Shown here: positions 52,301 through 62,731 of the stretch, piece after piece | Numbering within the stretch: position 1 is the first letter of the stretch | Layout: every line of letters starts with the position of its first letter | Assembly: GCA_963205115.1 (NCBI GenBank) | Contig: CAUJHV010000034.1 | Coordinates: 1 to 64,000, forward strand | DNA: 64,000 nt | Source: Pseudomonadota bacterium | GTDB lineage: Bacteria > Pseudomonadota > Gammaproteobacteria > Burkholderiales > Burkholderiaceae_C | Reading direction: 5' to 3' | The notes under the pieces: generated by a model | Seen by the model: the letters and a program-made list of their open reading frames with translations, nothing else | Database searches by the model: none | Told to the model about the DNA's origin: nothing | Program-made: the position numbers and the translations under genes

Positions 52301-53072
52301 ATAGCAGTTCATTGCGGTAATGGTGGTGCTCGGTGCGGTACAGGCCGCGCCGCAGTTCCACGGCCTTGTCGCCGTAGGTGCGTGACAGGCGGTCCACCGA
52401 CAGCAGCGGCGCACCGGGCGCCACCTGCAGCAGGGCGGCCTGCGCCGCATCGGCGGCCACCGCGCGGATCTTTTCTTCGGCGCGCACCATGTGCACGCCG
52501 AATTCGACTTCGAAGAGCCGGTACATCGGCCCCTTGTAGCCCGACATGCGCTCGGCGCTGAGGCCCTTGAAGAGCACGCCGTGCAGGTAGATGTCGTCCA
52601 ACACCACCGGCGTGGCGCCGCTGAGCAGCATGCGGCGCACCCACACGACGGGGTCGCCGCTCTTCAAACCCAGCGCGCGGGCGACGTCGGCCGGCGCGCG
52701 CAGGCGGCGGCATTCGAGCAGGCGGCGTTGCAGGCCGCTGGCGGCGCCGTCGTCGGGTTGCAGGCGCAGGAAGCGGTATTGCGTCTGCTCCTCGGCGTGC
52801 GTGGCGACGAAGGTGCCCTTGCCCTGGCGGCGAACGAGCAGGTTTTCCGTGGCCAGTTCGTCCACGGCCTTGCGCACGGTGCCCTGGCTGACGCGAAAAC
52901 GCGCGGCCAGTTCGATCTCGCTGGGAATGGCCTCGCCCGGCTTCCACTCGCCGCCTTGCAGGCTGCGCGTGAGCAGCTCCTTGATCTGCTGGTACAGCGG
53001 ACTGAAGGCGGGTGCGGCAACGCCGGGTTCGGGCGCGCGCTCGGGCAGGACGGGAGAAGGCTGGGCCGCCAT
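52299..53072 (-). CDS. GntR-family (HutC/UTRA) regulator, probable TCA-cycle regulator
   Basis: 257 residues from the ATG at 53072. It has the GntR winged helix: [60 protein letters not shown], then KGTFVA. A UTRA ligand domain follows ([20 protein letters not shown], and a C-terminal [20 protein letters not shown]). It sits between the sdh-gltA operon and mdh. Its own divergent upstream region contains a motif related to the acnB palindrome, so autoregulation plus control of mdh and acnB is plausible. The effector is unknown. Confidence 0.93.
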   Translation of the reverse strand: MAAQPSPVLPERAPEPGVAAPAFSPLYQQIKELLTRSLQGGEWKPGEAIPSEIELAARFRVSQGTVRKAVDELATENLLVRRQGKGTFVATHAEEQTQYRFLRLQPDDGAASGLQRRLLECRRLRAPADVARALGLKSGDPVVWVRRMLLSGATPVVLDDIYLHGVLFKGLSAERMSGYKGPMYRLFEVEFGVHMVRAEEKIRAVAADAAQAALLQVAPGAPLLSVDRLSRTYGDKAVELRRGLYRTEHHHYRNELL

Positions 53073-53111
53073 GCCGTCATTGCAGCACAGCCGGGCTCGC
53101 GCCGGCAAGAG

Positions 53112-53132
53112 GTCTTGTAGAAGATATAAGAC
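53112..53132. promoter_or_regulatory. Candidate GntR operator between gntR and mdh
   Basis: GTCTTGTAGAAGAT (53112-53125) matches 11 of 14 bases of the palindrome GTCTTATATAAGAC found upstream of acnB. An overlapping half-site, ATATAAGAC, ends at 53132. The site lies 40-60 bp before the gntR start and 155 bp before mdh. Binding by the neighbouring HutC-type regulator is inferred from motif sharing and position. Confidence 0.6.
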
Positions 53133-53287
53133 TTCAGGCCGGTCTGTCAGGCCCGCGCAGGCCGGGCAGTCGTACACTCGCGCCGAATGACCGATGCGTC
53201 GGTCCGGGTCGTGTGTGCCCGGGGCCGTGCACAGCCGGAAACGGCGCGGTTACCTGCATTGCAAACCCTCTCCACGAAGGAGCCCCC

Positions 53288-54274
53288 ATGAGCAAGAAAC
53301 CCGTTCGCGTCGCCGTCACCGGTGCAGCTGGCCAGATCGGCTACGCCCTGCTCTTCCGCATCGCCTCCGGCGAAATGCTGGGCAAGGACCAGCCCGTCAT
53401 CCTGCAGCTGCTCGAGATCCCCGACGAGAAGGCCCAGAACGCGCTCAAGGGCGTGATCATGGAGCTGGAAGACTGCGCGTTCCCGCTGCTGGCCGGCATC
53501 GAGGCCCACAGCGACCCGATGACCGCGTTCAAGGACACCGACTACGCCCTGCTGGTGGGTGCCCGTCCGCGCGGCCCCGGCATGGAGCGCGCCGACCTGC
53601 TGGCCGCCAACGCCCAGATCTTCACGGCCCAGGGCAAGGCCCTGAACGCCGTGGCCTCGCGCAACGTCCGCGTCCTGGTCGTGGGCAACCCCGCCAACAC
53701 CAACGCCTACATCGCGATGAAGTCGGCGCCCAGCCTGCCGGCCAAGAATTTCACCGCCATGCTGCGCCTGGACCACAACCGTGCCGCCTCGCAGATCGCC
53801 GCCAAGATCGGCTGCGCCGTGGGCGACATCGAGAAGCTGGCCGTGTGGGGCAACCACTCGCCGACGATGTACGCCGACTACCGCTTCGCCACCGTGAACG
53901 GCAAGTCGGTCAAGGACACCATCAACGACCACGACTGGAACGCCAACACGTTCCTGCCCACCGTGGGCAAGCGTGGCGCCGCCATCATCGCCGCCCGCGG
54001 TCTGTCGTCGGCTGCCTCGGCCGCCAACGCTGCCATCGACCACATGCGCGACTGGGCCCTGGGCACCAACGGCAAGTGGGTCACGATGGGCATTCCGTCC
54101 AAGGGCGAATACGGCATCCCCAAGGAAGTCATGTTCGGCTATCCGGTCACCTGCGAAGGCGGCGAGTACAAGATCGTCGAAGGCCTGCCGATCGACGCGT
54201 TCTCGCAGGAATGCATCAACAAGACCCTGGCCGAGCTGCAGGGCGAGCAGGACGGCGTCAAGCACCTGCTCTGA
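53288..54274 (+). CDS. mdh: Malate dehydrogenase
   Basis: 328 residues from the ATG at 53288 after AAGGAG. This is the NAD-dependent, cytosolic-type MDH found in proteobacteria. The dinucleotide loop is [19 protein letters not shown]. The arginine loop [14 protein letters not shown], the [11 protein letters not shown] block and the catalytic histidine in [12 protein letters not shown] follow. It interconverts malate and oxaloacetate. It is divergent from gntR and the sdh operon and is closed by its own terminator. Confidence 0.98.
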   Translation: MSKKPVRVAVTGAAGQIGYALLFRIASGEMLGKDQPVILQLLEIPDEKAQNALKGVIMELEDCAFPLLAGIEAHSDPMTAFKDTDYALLVGARPRGPGMERADLLAANAQIFTAQGKALNAVASRNVRVLVVGNPANTNAYIAMKSAPSLPAKNFTAMLRLDHNRAASQIAAKIGCAVGDIEKLAVWGNHSPTMYADYRFATVNGKSVKDTINDHDWNANTFLPTVGKRGAAIIAARGLSSAASAANAAIDHMRDWALGTNGKWVTMGIPSKGEYGIPKEVMFGYPVTCEGGEYKIVEGLPIDAFSQECINKTLAELQGEQDGVKHLL

Positions 54275-54298
54275 TCCGCGGATCAACCTCTTTCACGA

Positions 54299-54336
54299 GG
54301 GCCGGCACCTGACGAGGGTGCCGGCCCTTTGTGTTT
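54299..54336 (+). terminator. Intrinsic terminator after mdh
   Basis: GGGCCGGCACC and GGTGCCGGCCC pair perfectly (11 bp, 7-nt loop) and are followed by TTTGTGTTT. It lies 25 bp after the mdh stop and 19 bp before the end of the convergent gnd gene, so it may stop mdh reading into gnd. Confidence 0.9.
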
Positions 54337-54354
54337 CTGGCCGTGCGGGGTGAC

Positions 54355-55782
<1,428 letters not shown>

Positions 55783-55899
55783 CGGGTCTCCTCGATACCG
55801 CGCGGCACAGGTGCCGCACGCGGTGCATCCCCTCGGCGCTGCGCCCACGGGACGACAATATGCGAACGATTGTCACCCTCCCGAGCACCTGAAATGAAA

Positions 55900-55941
55900 C
55901 CCCCACGCTCACTTCGTTCGCTGCCCCCCAAGGGGCCTGCC
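55900..55941. repeat. Short GC-rich intergenic element
   Basis: The 3' half holds CCCCCC then AAGGGGCCTG, and the 5' half CACGCTCACTTCGTTCGCTG. Elements of this form recur between genes in many Comamonadaceae, as far as I recall. Only one copy of this type is in the window. It lies 32 bp before the CitE-like gene. Confidence 0.4.
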
Positions 55942-55972
55942 AGTACCTACGGAACGGCCGGGCGGTACTGAC

Positions 55973-56986
55973 ATGAATGAGCCCGCCAAGAACCATCCGC
56001 GCCAGGCCTTGTTCGACCCCGGCGAGCCCGCGGCCACGCCGCTGCCGGTGTGCGATCACTACAGCGGCGTGGAGGTCCGCATGCGCAAGAGCATCGAGCT
56101 GCAGGCCGAGATGGGGCCGGTCTTCGACGTCACGCTGGATGGCGAGGACGGCGCGCCGGTGGGCGGCGAGATCGAACACGCGCACCTCATCGCCGAACTG
56201 GTCAACGGACCCGGCAACCGCTACGGCCGAGTGGCCGCGCGCGTGCAGCCGGTGGAGCATCCGCGCTTCGACGAGGTCGTCGACCTGATCGTGCGCCGCG
56301 CCGGCGAGAAGCTGCCGTACCTGATGATTCCCAAGCCGCGCGGGCTGGCCGATGTCCAGCGCGCGGCCGACGCGGTGGATGCGGCCTGCCGTCTGCATGG
56401 CATCACGCGGACCATCCCGCTGCACACGCTGGTCGAAACGCACGGCGCGCTGCGCGAGGTGCAGGCGCTGGCCGCACACCCGCGCATCGAATCGCTGTCC
56501 TTCGGGCTGATGGACTTCGTCTCGGCACACCGCGGCGCGATCCCGCAGTGGGGCATGAGCGTGCAGGGCCAGTTCGAACACCCGCTGGTGCTGCGCGCGA
56601 AGCTGGAAATTGCCGCGGCCTGCCACGCCTTCGGCAAGACGCCGTCGCACTGCGTGGTGACCGAGTTCAAGCACGCCGCCGCGCTGCAGGCCGCTGCCGA
56701 AAAGGCCTGCCGGCAGCTCGGCTATACGCGCATGTGGAGCATCCACCCGGCGCAGATCCGGCCCATCGTCGATGCCTTTGCGCCGACAGCCGCCGAGGTC
56801 GACCAGGCCATCGAGATCCTGCAGGCCGCCCAAGCCGCGCGCTGGGCGCCCATCCGCCACCACGACACGCTGCACGACCGGGCGAGCTACCGCTACTTCT
56901 GGCACGTGCTGGAGCGGGCGCACCGCACCTCGTTCAACGGCGGCCCGCAGTTGCCCGAGGAGATCCGCCAGGCCTGGTTCGGCTGA
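55973..56986 (+). CDS. CitE/HpcH-HpaI-family CoA-ester lyase
   Basis: 337 residues. It has the TIM-barrel pattern of the citrate lyase beta / malyl-CoA lyase group: VFDVTLDGEDGAPVGGEIEH (metal-binding acid cluster), NRYGRVAARVQPVEH, YLMIPKPRGLADVQ, TLVETHGALREVQALAAH and LSFGLMDFVSAHRG. It is likely to cleave or form a CoA ester of a dicarboxylic acid. The CitD/CitF partner subunits of true citrate lyase are absent, so citrate is not indicated. It stands alone between gnd and a small periplasmic protein gene. Confidence 0.9.
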   Translation: MNEPAKNHPRQALFDPGEPAATPLPVCDHYSGVEVRMRKSIELQAEMGPVFDVTLDGEDGAPVGGEIEHAHLIAELVNGPGNRYGRVAARVQPVEHPRFDEVVDLIVRRAGEKLPYLMIPKPRGLADVQRAADAVDAACRLHGITRTIPLHTLVETHGALREVQALAAHPRIESLSFGLMDFVSAHRGAIPQWGMSVQGQFEHPLVLRAKLEIAAACHAFGKTPSHCVVTEFKHAAALQAAAEKACRQLGYTRMWSIHPAQIRPIVDAFAPTAAEVDQAIEILQAAQAARWAPIRHHDTLHDRASYRYFWHVLERAHRTSFNGGPQLPEEIRQAWFG

Positions 56987-57194
56987 AGGCCGCCCGCGCC
57001 GTGACGCCCGGCCGTGACCGCCGCAGCGCCTGTCCATGTCGGCCGCCACGCACGGTCCGCCGTTCAAGCAGGATGTGGGTCCTGCCGCCGGCAAGCACCG
57101 TTTCGCTTGGTTGCCTCCGTTGCAGGCCGGGTGGCGGGGCGCGCGGGGAATGCCCGCACAATCCGCCGTCCCCGTACCAGAAGGAGTTCAGCCC

Positions 57195-57695
57195 ATGCTG
57201 AAGCAGATCACCGCGCCCTTGCTGATGGCCCTGGCACTGTCCACAGCCCCGGCGATGGCCCAGACCGCTGCGGCCCCCGCAGCCGCCAAGAAGGCGCCGG
57301 CCAAGCCCGCGGCCAAGCCGACCGCGAAGACGGCCGGCAAGGTCGCAGCGGGTGCGGCTGTCGGCGGTGCTGCCACCGCAGCCGCCGCAGCCCCCAGCCT
57401 GTCCACGGGACAGCTGGATGCCGCGCAGCGCGTCTACGTCGGCAAAGCCGATTGCGAGTTCGGCCAGAACGTGGACGTGACACCCGTGGACGGCAAGCCC
57501 GGCCACTTCCATCTGCGCCACAAGACCGCCAGCTACACACTGGTGCCCGAAGAGACGACGACGGGCGCCGTGCGCCTGGAAGACAAGCGCGCCGGCATCG
57601 TCTGGCTGCAGATCCCGTCGAAGTCCATGCTGATGAATTCCCGCATCGGCCAGCGCCTGGTCGACAACTGCATGATGACGCAGCAGCGCGGCTGA
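57195..57695 (+). CDS. Small periplasmic protein with Ala/Lys-rich N-terminal region
   Basis: 166 residues from the ATG at 57195, preceded by AAGGAG. A signal peptide ends at PAMA/QTAAAP. Then comes an Ala/Lys/Pro-rich segment (KKAPAKPAAKPTAKTAGK), resembling histone-like or membrane-contact linkers. The C-terminal ~90 residues (LDAAQRVYVGKADCEFGQNV to LVDNCMMTQ) have two cysteines in a compact beta-rich domain. I know of no function. Such proteins are common in Comamonadaceae. A terminator follows at 57797. Confidence 0.8.
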   Translation: MLKQITAPLLMALALSTAPAMAQTAAAPAAAKKAPAKPAAKPTAKTAGKVAAGAAVGGAATAAAAAPSLSTGQLDAAQRVYVGKADCEFGQNVDVTPVDGKPGHFHLRHKTASYTLVPEETTTGAVRLEDKRAGIVWLQIPSKSMLMNSRIGQRLVDNCMMTQQRG

Positions 57696-57796
57696 GCGCA
57701 CGCACGACGTCCGCACGGGGCCGCGAGGCCCGGGCGCGCGCAGCTGGGGCACCCCGGACACGACGCCACTTCAGACTGACAGGCGCCTTGCGCGCG

Positions 57797-57820
57797 GCCC
57801 GCCTCGGCGGGCTTTTTTTT
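57797..57820 (+). terminator. Intrinsic terminator after the Ala/Lys-rich protein gene
   Basis: GCCCG and CGGGC (with two inner pairs) form a short GC stem followed by eight Ts. It lies about 100 bp after the stop at 57695 and precedes the acnB control region. Confidence 0.85.
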
Positions 57821-57861
57821 CGCCCGACGACCCGCCGCGGAGCCCGGTTACCTCTTGGCAA

Positions 57862-57875
57862 GTCTTATATAAGAC
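57862..57875. promoter_or_regulatory. Perfect 14-bp palindrome upstream of acnB
   Basis: GTCTTATATAAGAC equals its own reverse complement. It lies 57 bp before the acnB start and is AT-rich in a GC-rich setting. A degenerate copy precedes gntR/mdh. A second small inverted repeat, TCGGGT-CA-ACCCGA, follows at 57883-57896. The likely binder is the HutC-type GntR encoded at 52299. Confidence 0.65.
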
Positions 57876-57932
57876 ATAAAATTCGGGTCAACCCGAGTCC
57901 CTGATCCAGAACATCTCAACAGGAGCCTTGCG

Positions 57933-60524
57933 ATGCTTGCTGCCTACCGCCAACACGCTGCCGAACGCGCTGCCCTCGGCATCCCGCCGCTGCCCCTCGA
58001 CGCCAAGCAGGTGGCCGAGCTGATCGAACTGATCAAGGCGCCGCCGGCCGGTGATGACGCCTTCCTGATGGACCTGCTGACGCACCGCGGGCCCCCGGGC
58101 GTTGACGACGCCGCCAAGGTCCAGGCCAGCTTCCTGGCCGCCGTCGCGCACGGTGACCTCAAGGTCGGCCTGGTCAGCAAGGCCAAGGCCACCGAGCTGC
58201 TGGGCACGATGGTCGGCGGCTACAACGTGCACCCGCTGATCGAACTGCTGGACGACACCGAAGTCGCCGGCGTGGCCGCAGCCGCGCTGAAGAAGACGCT
58301 GCTGATGTTCGACTTCTTCAACGACGTCGCCGAGAAGGCCAAGGCGGGCAACGCCCACGCCAAGGACGTCATGCAGAGCTGGGCCGATGCCGAGTGGTTC
58401 ACCAGCCGCCCCGAAGTGCCGCGCAGCATCACCGTGAGCGTCTTCAAGGTGCCCGGTGAAACCAACACCGACGACCTCTCGCCCGCGCCCGATGCCTGGA
58501 GCCGCCCGGACATCCCGCTGCACTACCTGGCCATGCTGAAGAACACGCGTCCCGACGCGGCCTTCAAGCCCGAGGAAGACGGCAAGCGCGGCCCGATGCA
58601 GTTCATCGAGGACCTGAAGGCCAAGGGCCACCTGGTGGCCTACGTGGGCGACGTGGTCGGCACCGGCTCCAGCCGCAAGAGCGCCACGAACAGCGTCATC
58701 TGGGCCACGGGCCAGGACATCCCCTTCGTGCCGAACAAGCGCTTCGGCGGCGTCACGCTGGGCGGCAAGATCGCCCCGATCTTCTTCAACACGCAAGAAG
58801 ATTCCGGCTCGCTGCCGATCGAGGTCGACGTCTCCAAGCTGGAGATGGGCGACGTGATCGACGTGCTGCCCTACGACGGCAAGCTGGTCAAGAACGGCCA
58901 GACCGTCGCCGAGTTCAAGCTCAAGAGCGACGTGCTGTTCGACGAGGTGCGTGCCGGCGGCCGTATCAACCTGATCATCGGCCGCTCGTTGACGGCCAAG
59001 GCGCGTGAGTTCCTCGGCCTGCCCGTTTCCACGCTGTTCCGCCTGCCCACCGCCCCCGTGGCCACGAAGGCCGGCTTCACGGTCGCGCAGAAGATGGTCG
59101 GTCGTGCCGTGGGCCTGCCGGAAGGCCAGGGCGTGCGCCCGGGCACCTATTGCGAGCCCCGCATGACCACCGTCGGCAGCCAGGACACCACCGGCCCGAT
59201 GACACGCGACGAACTGAAGGACCTGGCCTGCCTGGGCTTCAGCGCCGACCTGGTCATGCAGTCCTTCTGCCACACCGCGGCCTATCCGAAGCCGGTGGAC
59301 GTCAAGACGCACCGCGAGCTGCCCGCCTTCATCAGCAGCCGCGGCGGCGTGGCCCTGCGCCCGGGCGACGGCGTGATCCACAGCTGGCTCAACCGCCTGC
59401 TGCTGCCCGACACCGTGGGCACCGGCGGCGACAGCCACACACGCTTCCCGATCGGCATTTCCTTCCCCGCAGGCTCGGGCCTGGTCGCCTTCGGTGCGGC
59501 CACCGGCGTGATGCCGCTGGACATGCCCGAGTCGGTGCTGGTGCGCTTCAAGGGCCAGATGCAGCCGGGCGTGACCCTGCGCGACCTGGTGCACGCGATC
59601 CCGCTGGCGGCCATCAAGGCCGGTCTGCTGACTGTCGCCAAGGCCGGCAAGAAGAACATCTTCAGCGGCCGCATCCTGGAAATCGAAGGCCTGCCCGACC
59701 TGAAGGTGGAACAGGCGTTCGAACTCAGCGACGCCAGTGCCGAGCGCTCGGCCGCCGGCTGCACGATCAAGCTCAACGAGGCGCCCGTCATCGAGTACCT
59801 GCGCAGCAACGTCGTGCTGATGAAGAACATGATCGCCGACGGCTACCAGGACAAGCGCACGCTCGAGCGCCGCATCAAGGCGGTCGAGGCCTGGCTGGCC
59901 AAGCCCAGCCTGCTGGAAGCCGACAAGGACGCGGAGTACGCCGCGGTCATCGAGATCGACCTGAACGAGCTCAAGGAGCCCGTGCTGTGCTGCCCGAACG
60001 ATCCGGACGATGCCAAGCTGCTGAGTGAAGTGGCCGGCACCAAGATCGACGAGGCCTTCATCGGCTCGTGCATGACCAACATCGGCCACTTCCGCGCCGC
60101 GGCCAAGCTGCTGGGCAACCAGCGCGACATCCCGGTGAAGCTGTGGGTCGCCCCGCCGACCAAGATGGACCAGAACGAGCTGATCAAGGAAGGCCATTAC
60201 GCCGCCTTCGGCACCGCCGGTGCGCGCACCGAGATGCCCGGCTGCAGCCTGTGCATGGGCAACCAGGCGCAGGTCAAGGAAGGCGCGACCGTGGTCTCCA
60301 CCAGCACGCGCAACTTCCCCAACCGCCTGGGCAAGAACACGAACGTGTACCTCGCCTCGGCCGAGCTGGCCGCCATCGCCTCCAAGCTGGGCCACATCCC
60401 CAGCGTGGCCGAGTACCACGAAGCCATGGGCATCGTGAACAAGGACGGCGCGTCGATCTACAAGTACCTGAACTTCGACCAGATCGCCGAATACGCGGAT
60501 ACCGCCAAGGGCGTCACCGTCTGA
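57933..60524 (+). CDS. acnB: Aconitate hydratase B (bifunctional with 2-methylisocitrate dehydratase)
   Basis: 863 residues, the AcnB length. The N-terminal HEAT-like domain ([20 protein letters not shown]) and a swivel domain precede the iron-sulfur domains, the order that sets AcnB apart from AcnA. Cluster cysteines are in [18 protein letters not shown] and [14 protein letters not shown], and [20 protein letters not shown] is conserved. It isomerises citrate to isocitrate and can act in the methylcitrate cycle. It has its own palindromic operator candidate upstream and a terminator downstream. Confidence 0.98.
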   Translation: MLAAYRQHAAERAALGIPPLPLDAKQVAELIELIKAPPAGDDAFLMDLLTHRGPPGVDDAAKVQASFLAAVAHGDLKVGLVSKAKATELLGTMVGGYNVHPLIELLDDTEVAGVAAAALKKTLLMFDFFNDVAEKAKAGNAHAKDVMQSWADAEWFTSRPEVPRSITVSVFKVPGETNTDDLSPAPDAWSRPDIPLHYLAMLKNTRPDAAFKPEEDGKRGPMQFIEDLKAKGHLVAYVGDVVGTGSSRKSATNSVIWATGQDIPFVPNKRFGGVTLGGKIAPIFFNTQEDSGSLPIEVDVSKLEMGDVIDVLPYDGKLVKNGQTVAEFKLKSDVLFDEVRAGGRINLIIGRSLTAKAREFLGLPVSTLFRLPTAPVATKAGFTVAQKMVGRAVGLPEGQGVRPGTYCEPRMTTVGSQDTTGPMTRDELKDLACLGFSADLVMQSFCHTAAYPKPVDVKTHRELPAFISSRGGVALRPGDGVIHSWLNRLLLPDTVGTGGDSHTRFPIGISFPAGSGLVAFGAATGVMPLDMPESVLVRFKGQMQPGVTLRDLVHAIPLAAIKAGLLTVAKAGKKNIFSGRILEIEGLPDLKVEQAFELSDASAERSAAGCTIKLNEAPVIEYLRSNVVLMKNMIADGYQDKRTLERRIKAVEAWLAKPSLLEADKDAEYAAVIEIDLNELKEPVLCCPNDPDDAKLLSEVAGTKIDEAFIGSCMTNIGHFRAAAKLLGNQRDIPVKLWVAPPTKMDQNELIKEGHYAAFGTAGARTEMPGCSLCMGNQAQVKEGATVVSTSTRNFPNRLGKNTNVYLASAELAAIASKLGHIPSVAEYHEAMGIVNKDGASIYKYLNFDQIAEYADTAKGVTV

Positions 60525-60557
60525 CGGTTCAATTCAGCGGCTTGCCGCTGGATGGCA

Positions 60558-60582
60558 ACGGCCCGCTTCGGCGGGCCGTTTT
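60558..60582 (+). terminator. Intrinsic terminator after acnB
   Basis: ACGGCCCGC and GCGGGCCGT pair perfectly around a TTCG tetraloop and run into a T-tract (TTTT). It lies 34 bp after the acnB stop. Confidence 0.9.
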
Positions 60583-60656
60583 GCTGGGCGGGTGCCAGAT
60601 CCTTCGTGTGAGGTGCTCGCGCGGCCGGCGCGCAAAGCACGAGCCGCGGGGGCCGC

Positions 60657-61754
60657 TCACTTCGGCAACCAGCCGATGGCGTGCGCGTGCAGGCTCTGCA
60701 CGTAGTAGCGGTCGGCCGTCTCGGTGATCGAGGTGGTTTCCGGGTAGGCGCCACTGGGATCTTGCAGGTCGGCGACGATCTTGCCGTCCTCGGTGAACGC
60801 GATGACGTGGCCGTAGGGTTTGGGCACCGGCCAGAGGGCACGGGGCAGGCGCAGGACCATGCGGCGCAGGAAAGGCTTGTCGGCGAGCTGGTCCACCGTG
60901 GCGCTGCGCGGCTTGGCAAAGCCCAACCAGATCCGGCCGTCGCTGCCGCGCATCAGGTTGTCGGGGTAGCCCGGCAGGTTGTCCAGCAGCACACGCGCCT
61001 GCGCGGGCGGCGGTGATGCCGCAACATCGAGCTGCTGCGCGGCGACGGACACGGCCCACACGCGGTAGCGGCCCGTTTCGTTGACGAAGAGCGTCTGTTC
61101 GTCGGCACTCAGCGCCACGCCGTTGGCAAACGAGAAGCCACGCGCGACGATGCGCGTCTTGCCGGTGGCAGGGTCGTACGCCAGGATGCGCCCGGTGGAC
61201 GACTGCTCGATGATGTCCAGCACGCTGGCTTCGAAGGTGCCGTTGACCTTGGGGTGGAAGCGCGTGGAGGCGTCGCTGAAATAGATCGTGCCGCTGCGCG
61301 CCACCACGACCGCGTCCGCGTAGCGGATCGGGTCGCCGTCGACCTGGTCGGCCAGCACGCGCACCTGGCGGTCCGGCCCGATGGACAGCAAACCTTTCAG
61401 TGCATCGGCAGCGATCAGGCGGCCCTGGGCGTCGAAATCGAAACCCAGCACGCGGCCGCCCGTCTGCACGAACACCTCCTGCGCGCTGCCATCGGGGTTC
61501 ATGCGCAGGATCTTGCCGCTGGCCACCGCCGCGTAGAGCTTGCCGTCGCGCAGCACGAGGTGCTCGGGCCCGACCTCGGCCCCGATCGGTATGAGCTTCA
61601 GTCCGGCCAGGCGCTGGTTGGGTGCATGCACGCCGACATAACCCGGCGCCGGCGGCGCCTGCCAGGCCACCGGCGCAGCGGGCACGGGCCAGAAGGCCAT
61701 GTACGCCACGCCGGCCAATGCCAGCAGGAGCAGCCCTCGGCCCAGTGCGCGCAT
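60657..61754 (-). CDS. SMP-30/gluconolactonase/strictosidine-synthase-like beta-propeller protein
   Basis: 365 residues with an N-terminal hydrophobic anchor (GLLLLALAGVAYMAFW). Six propeller blades follow: GPEHLVLRDGKLYAAVASGKI, RVLGFDFDAQGRLIAADALKG, YADAVVVARSGTIYFSDAS, FANGVALSADEQTLFVNETGRYRVW, LPGYPDNLMRGSDGRIW. The metal ligands typical of the family fall in the DxxN and N-x-D-G turns (YPDNL). It may be a membrane-anchored lactonase or esterase; the substrate is unknown. It converges with acnB and follows the PrpB-like gene by 16 bp on the same strand. Confidence 0.85.
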   Translation of the reverse strand: MRALGRGLLLLALAGVAYMAFWPVPAAPVAWQAPPAPGYVGVHAPNQRLAGLKLIPIGAEVGPEHLVLRDGKLYAAVASGKILRMNPDGSAQEVFVQTGGRVLGFDFDAQGRLIAADALKGLLSIGPDRQVRVLADQVDGDPIRYADAVVVARSGTIYFSDASTRFHPKVNGTFEASVLDIIEQSSTGRILAYDPATGKTRIVARGFSFANGVALSADEQTLFVNETGRYRVWAVSVAAQQLDVAASPPPAQARVLLDNLPGYPDNLMRGSDGRIWLGFAKPRSATVDQLADKPFLRRMVLRLPRALWPVPKPYGHVIAFTEDGKIVADLQDPSGAYPETTSITETADRYYVQSLHAHAIGWLPK

Positions 61755-61770
61755 GTGCAGACCTCGATCG

Positions 61771-62634
61771 TCAGCTGAGCTCGTAGTGTGCCTGCAGTTC
61801 CTCGACCGCGCCGAAGCCGATCAGCGACTTGAAGTCGCCCATCGAGGTCTGCGGCAGCGGCAGGCCGCGTGCGTGGCGGTCACGCGCCAGCTGTGCCAGA
61901 TTGGCCTGCATGGCCGAGGTGACCGTCATCAGCGGCACCAGCGGAAACACCGCCAGGCCGGCCACCGACTCGATTTGCTGCGGCGTCAGCTCCTTCTCCA
62001 GCCAGCCCAGGATCTGCAGCGACAGCGGACGTCCGCAGGTCTCGCGCAGCATCTGCAGATCGGCGAAGCTGGTCATCGTGCGCGAGATCGGCTGGATCAG
62101 GTCGGCGCCGGCCGCTGCATACAGCCGGGCGCGCGCGAAGGCCTCTTCGCGGTCGGTGGCGTCGGTGCGCGCGACGATCAGGAAATCCGGGTCGCTGCGT
62201 GCATCCACGGCCGCGCGGATCTTGCGCACGGCCTCTTCGCGCGGAAGGATGTCGATGCTGGTGGCCGCCGCCGGGCAGCGCTTGGGGATGACCTGGTCCT
62301 CGAAGATGATGCCGGCCACGCCGGCACGCTCGAACTCGCGCACCGTGCGCATCACGTTGATGACGTTGCCGTAGCCGGTGTCGCCGTCGGCGATGACCGG
62401 CTTTTTCACGGCCGCGGCCATGTGGCGCACGACGCCGAGGTTCTCGGTCATCGTGTAGAGCTCGACATCGGGCTGGCCGAGGTGCGAGGCCGACACGCCG
62501 AAGCCGGTGGAGAACACGGCGTCGAATCCGGCCTTCTCGATCAGCAGGGCCGACAGCGCGTCGTACGCGCCGGCGGTCCAGATGGTGCGGCCGGCGCGCA
62601 GGATCTCGCGCAGGGCCTGGGTGGGCTTGTTCAT
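61771..62634 (-). CDS. Isocitrate lyase / PEP mutase superfamily protein (PrpB-like)
   Basis: 287 residues. It has the superfamily barrel with IWTAGAYDALSALLIEKAGF, PVIADGDTGYGNVINVMRTV (metal site DxDxGYG), GIIFEDQVIPKRCPAA and FLIVARTDA. The catalytic-loop cysteine is in KRCP, whereas 2-methylisocitrate lyase usually has K-K/R-C-G-H; the missing G-H suggests a different acid, such as an oxaloacetate or dimethylmalate-type substrate. It precedes the SMP-30-like gene by 16 bp on the same strand. The copy B repeat overlaps its start codon. Confidence 0.88.
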   Translation of the reverse strand: MNKPTQALREILRAGRTIWTAGAYDALSALLIEKAGFDAVFSTGFGVSASHLGQPDVELYTMTENLGVVRHMAAAVKKPVIADGDTGYGNVINVMRTVREFERAGVAGIIFEDQVIPKRCPAAATSIDILPREEAVRKIRAAVDARSDPDFLIVARTDATDREEAFARARLYAAAGADLIQPISRTMTSFADLQMLRETCGRPLSLQILGWLEKELTPQQIESVAGLAVFPLVPLMTVTSAMQANLAQLARDRHARGLPLPQTSMGDFKSLIGFGAVEELQAHYELS

Positions 62635-62692
62635 GGGGATACCTTCGGGCTGAACCTGCCGGAATCCGCCTTTGGCGCGGCCCGGCAGGCTC
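62632..62692. repeat. 61-bp dispersed repeat, copy B
   Basis: It aligns without gaps to 52240-52300 (TACCTTCGGGCTG, CCGGAAT, GCGGCCCGGC, GGCTC). Here it lies at the start of the PrpB-like gene, between it and the upstream binding-protein gene. The position differs from copy A (3' end of gntR), so the similarity is not due to a shared coding function. Confidence 0.6.
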
Positions 62693-62731
62693 TGGGGGAC
62701 AACTGCTGCGCGGCGGTGGCGCAGCTGTGGT

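Noticed and set aside
57888..60419. 843-codon minus-strand open frame opposite acnB
   Set aside because: Antisense to a complete acnB; composition typical of a GC shadow.
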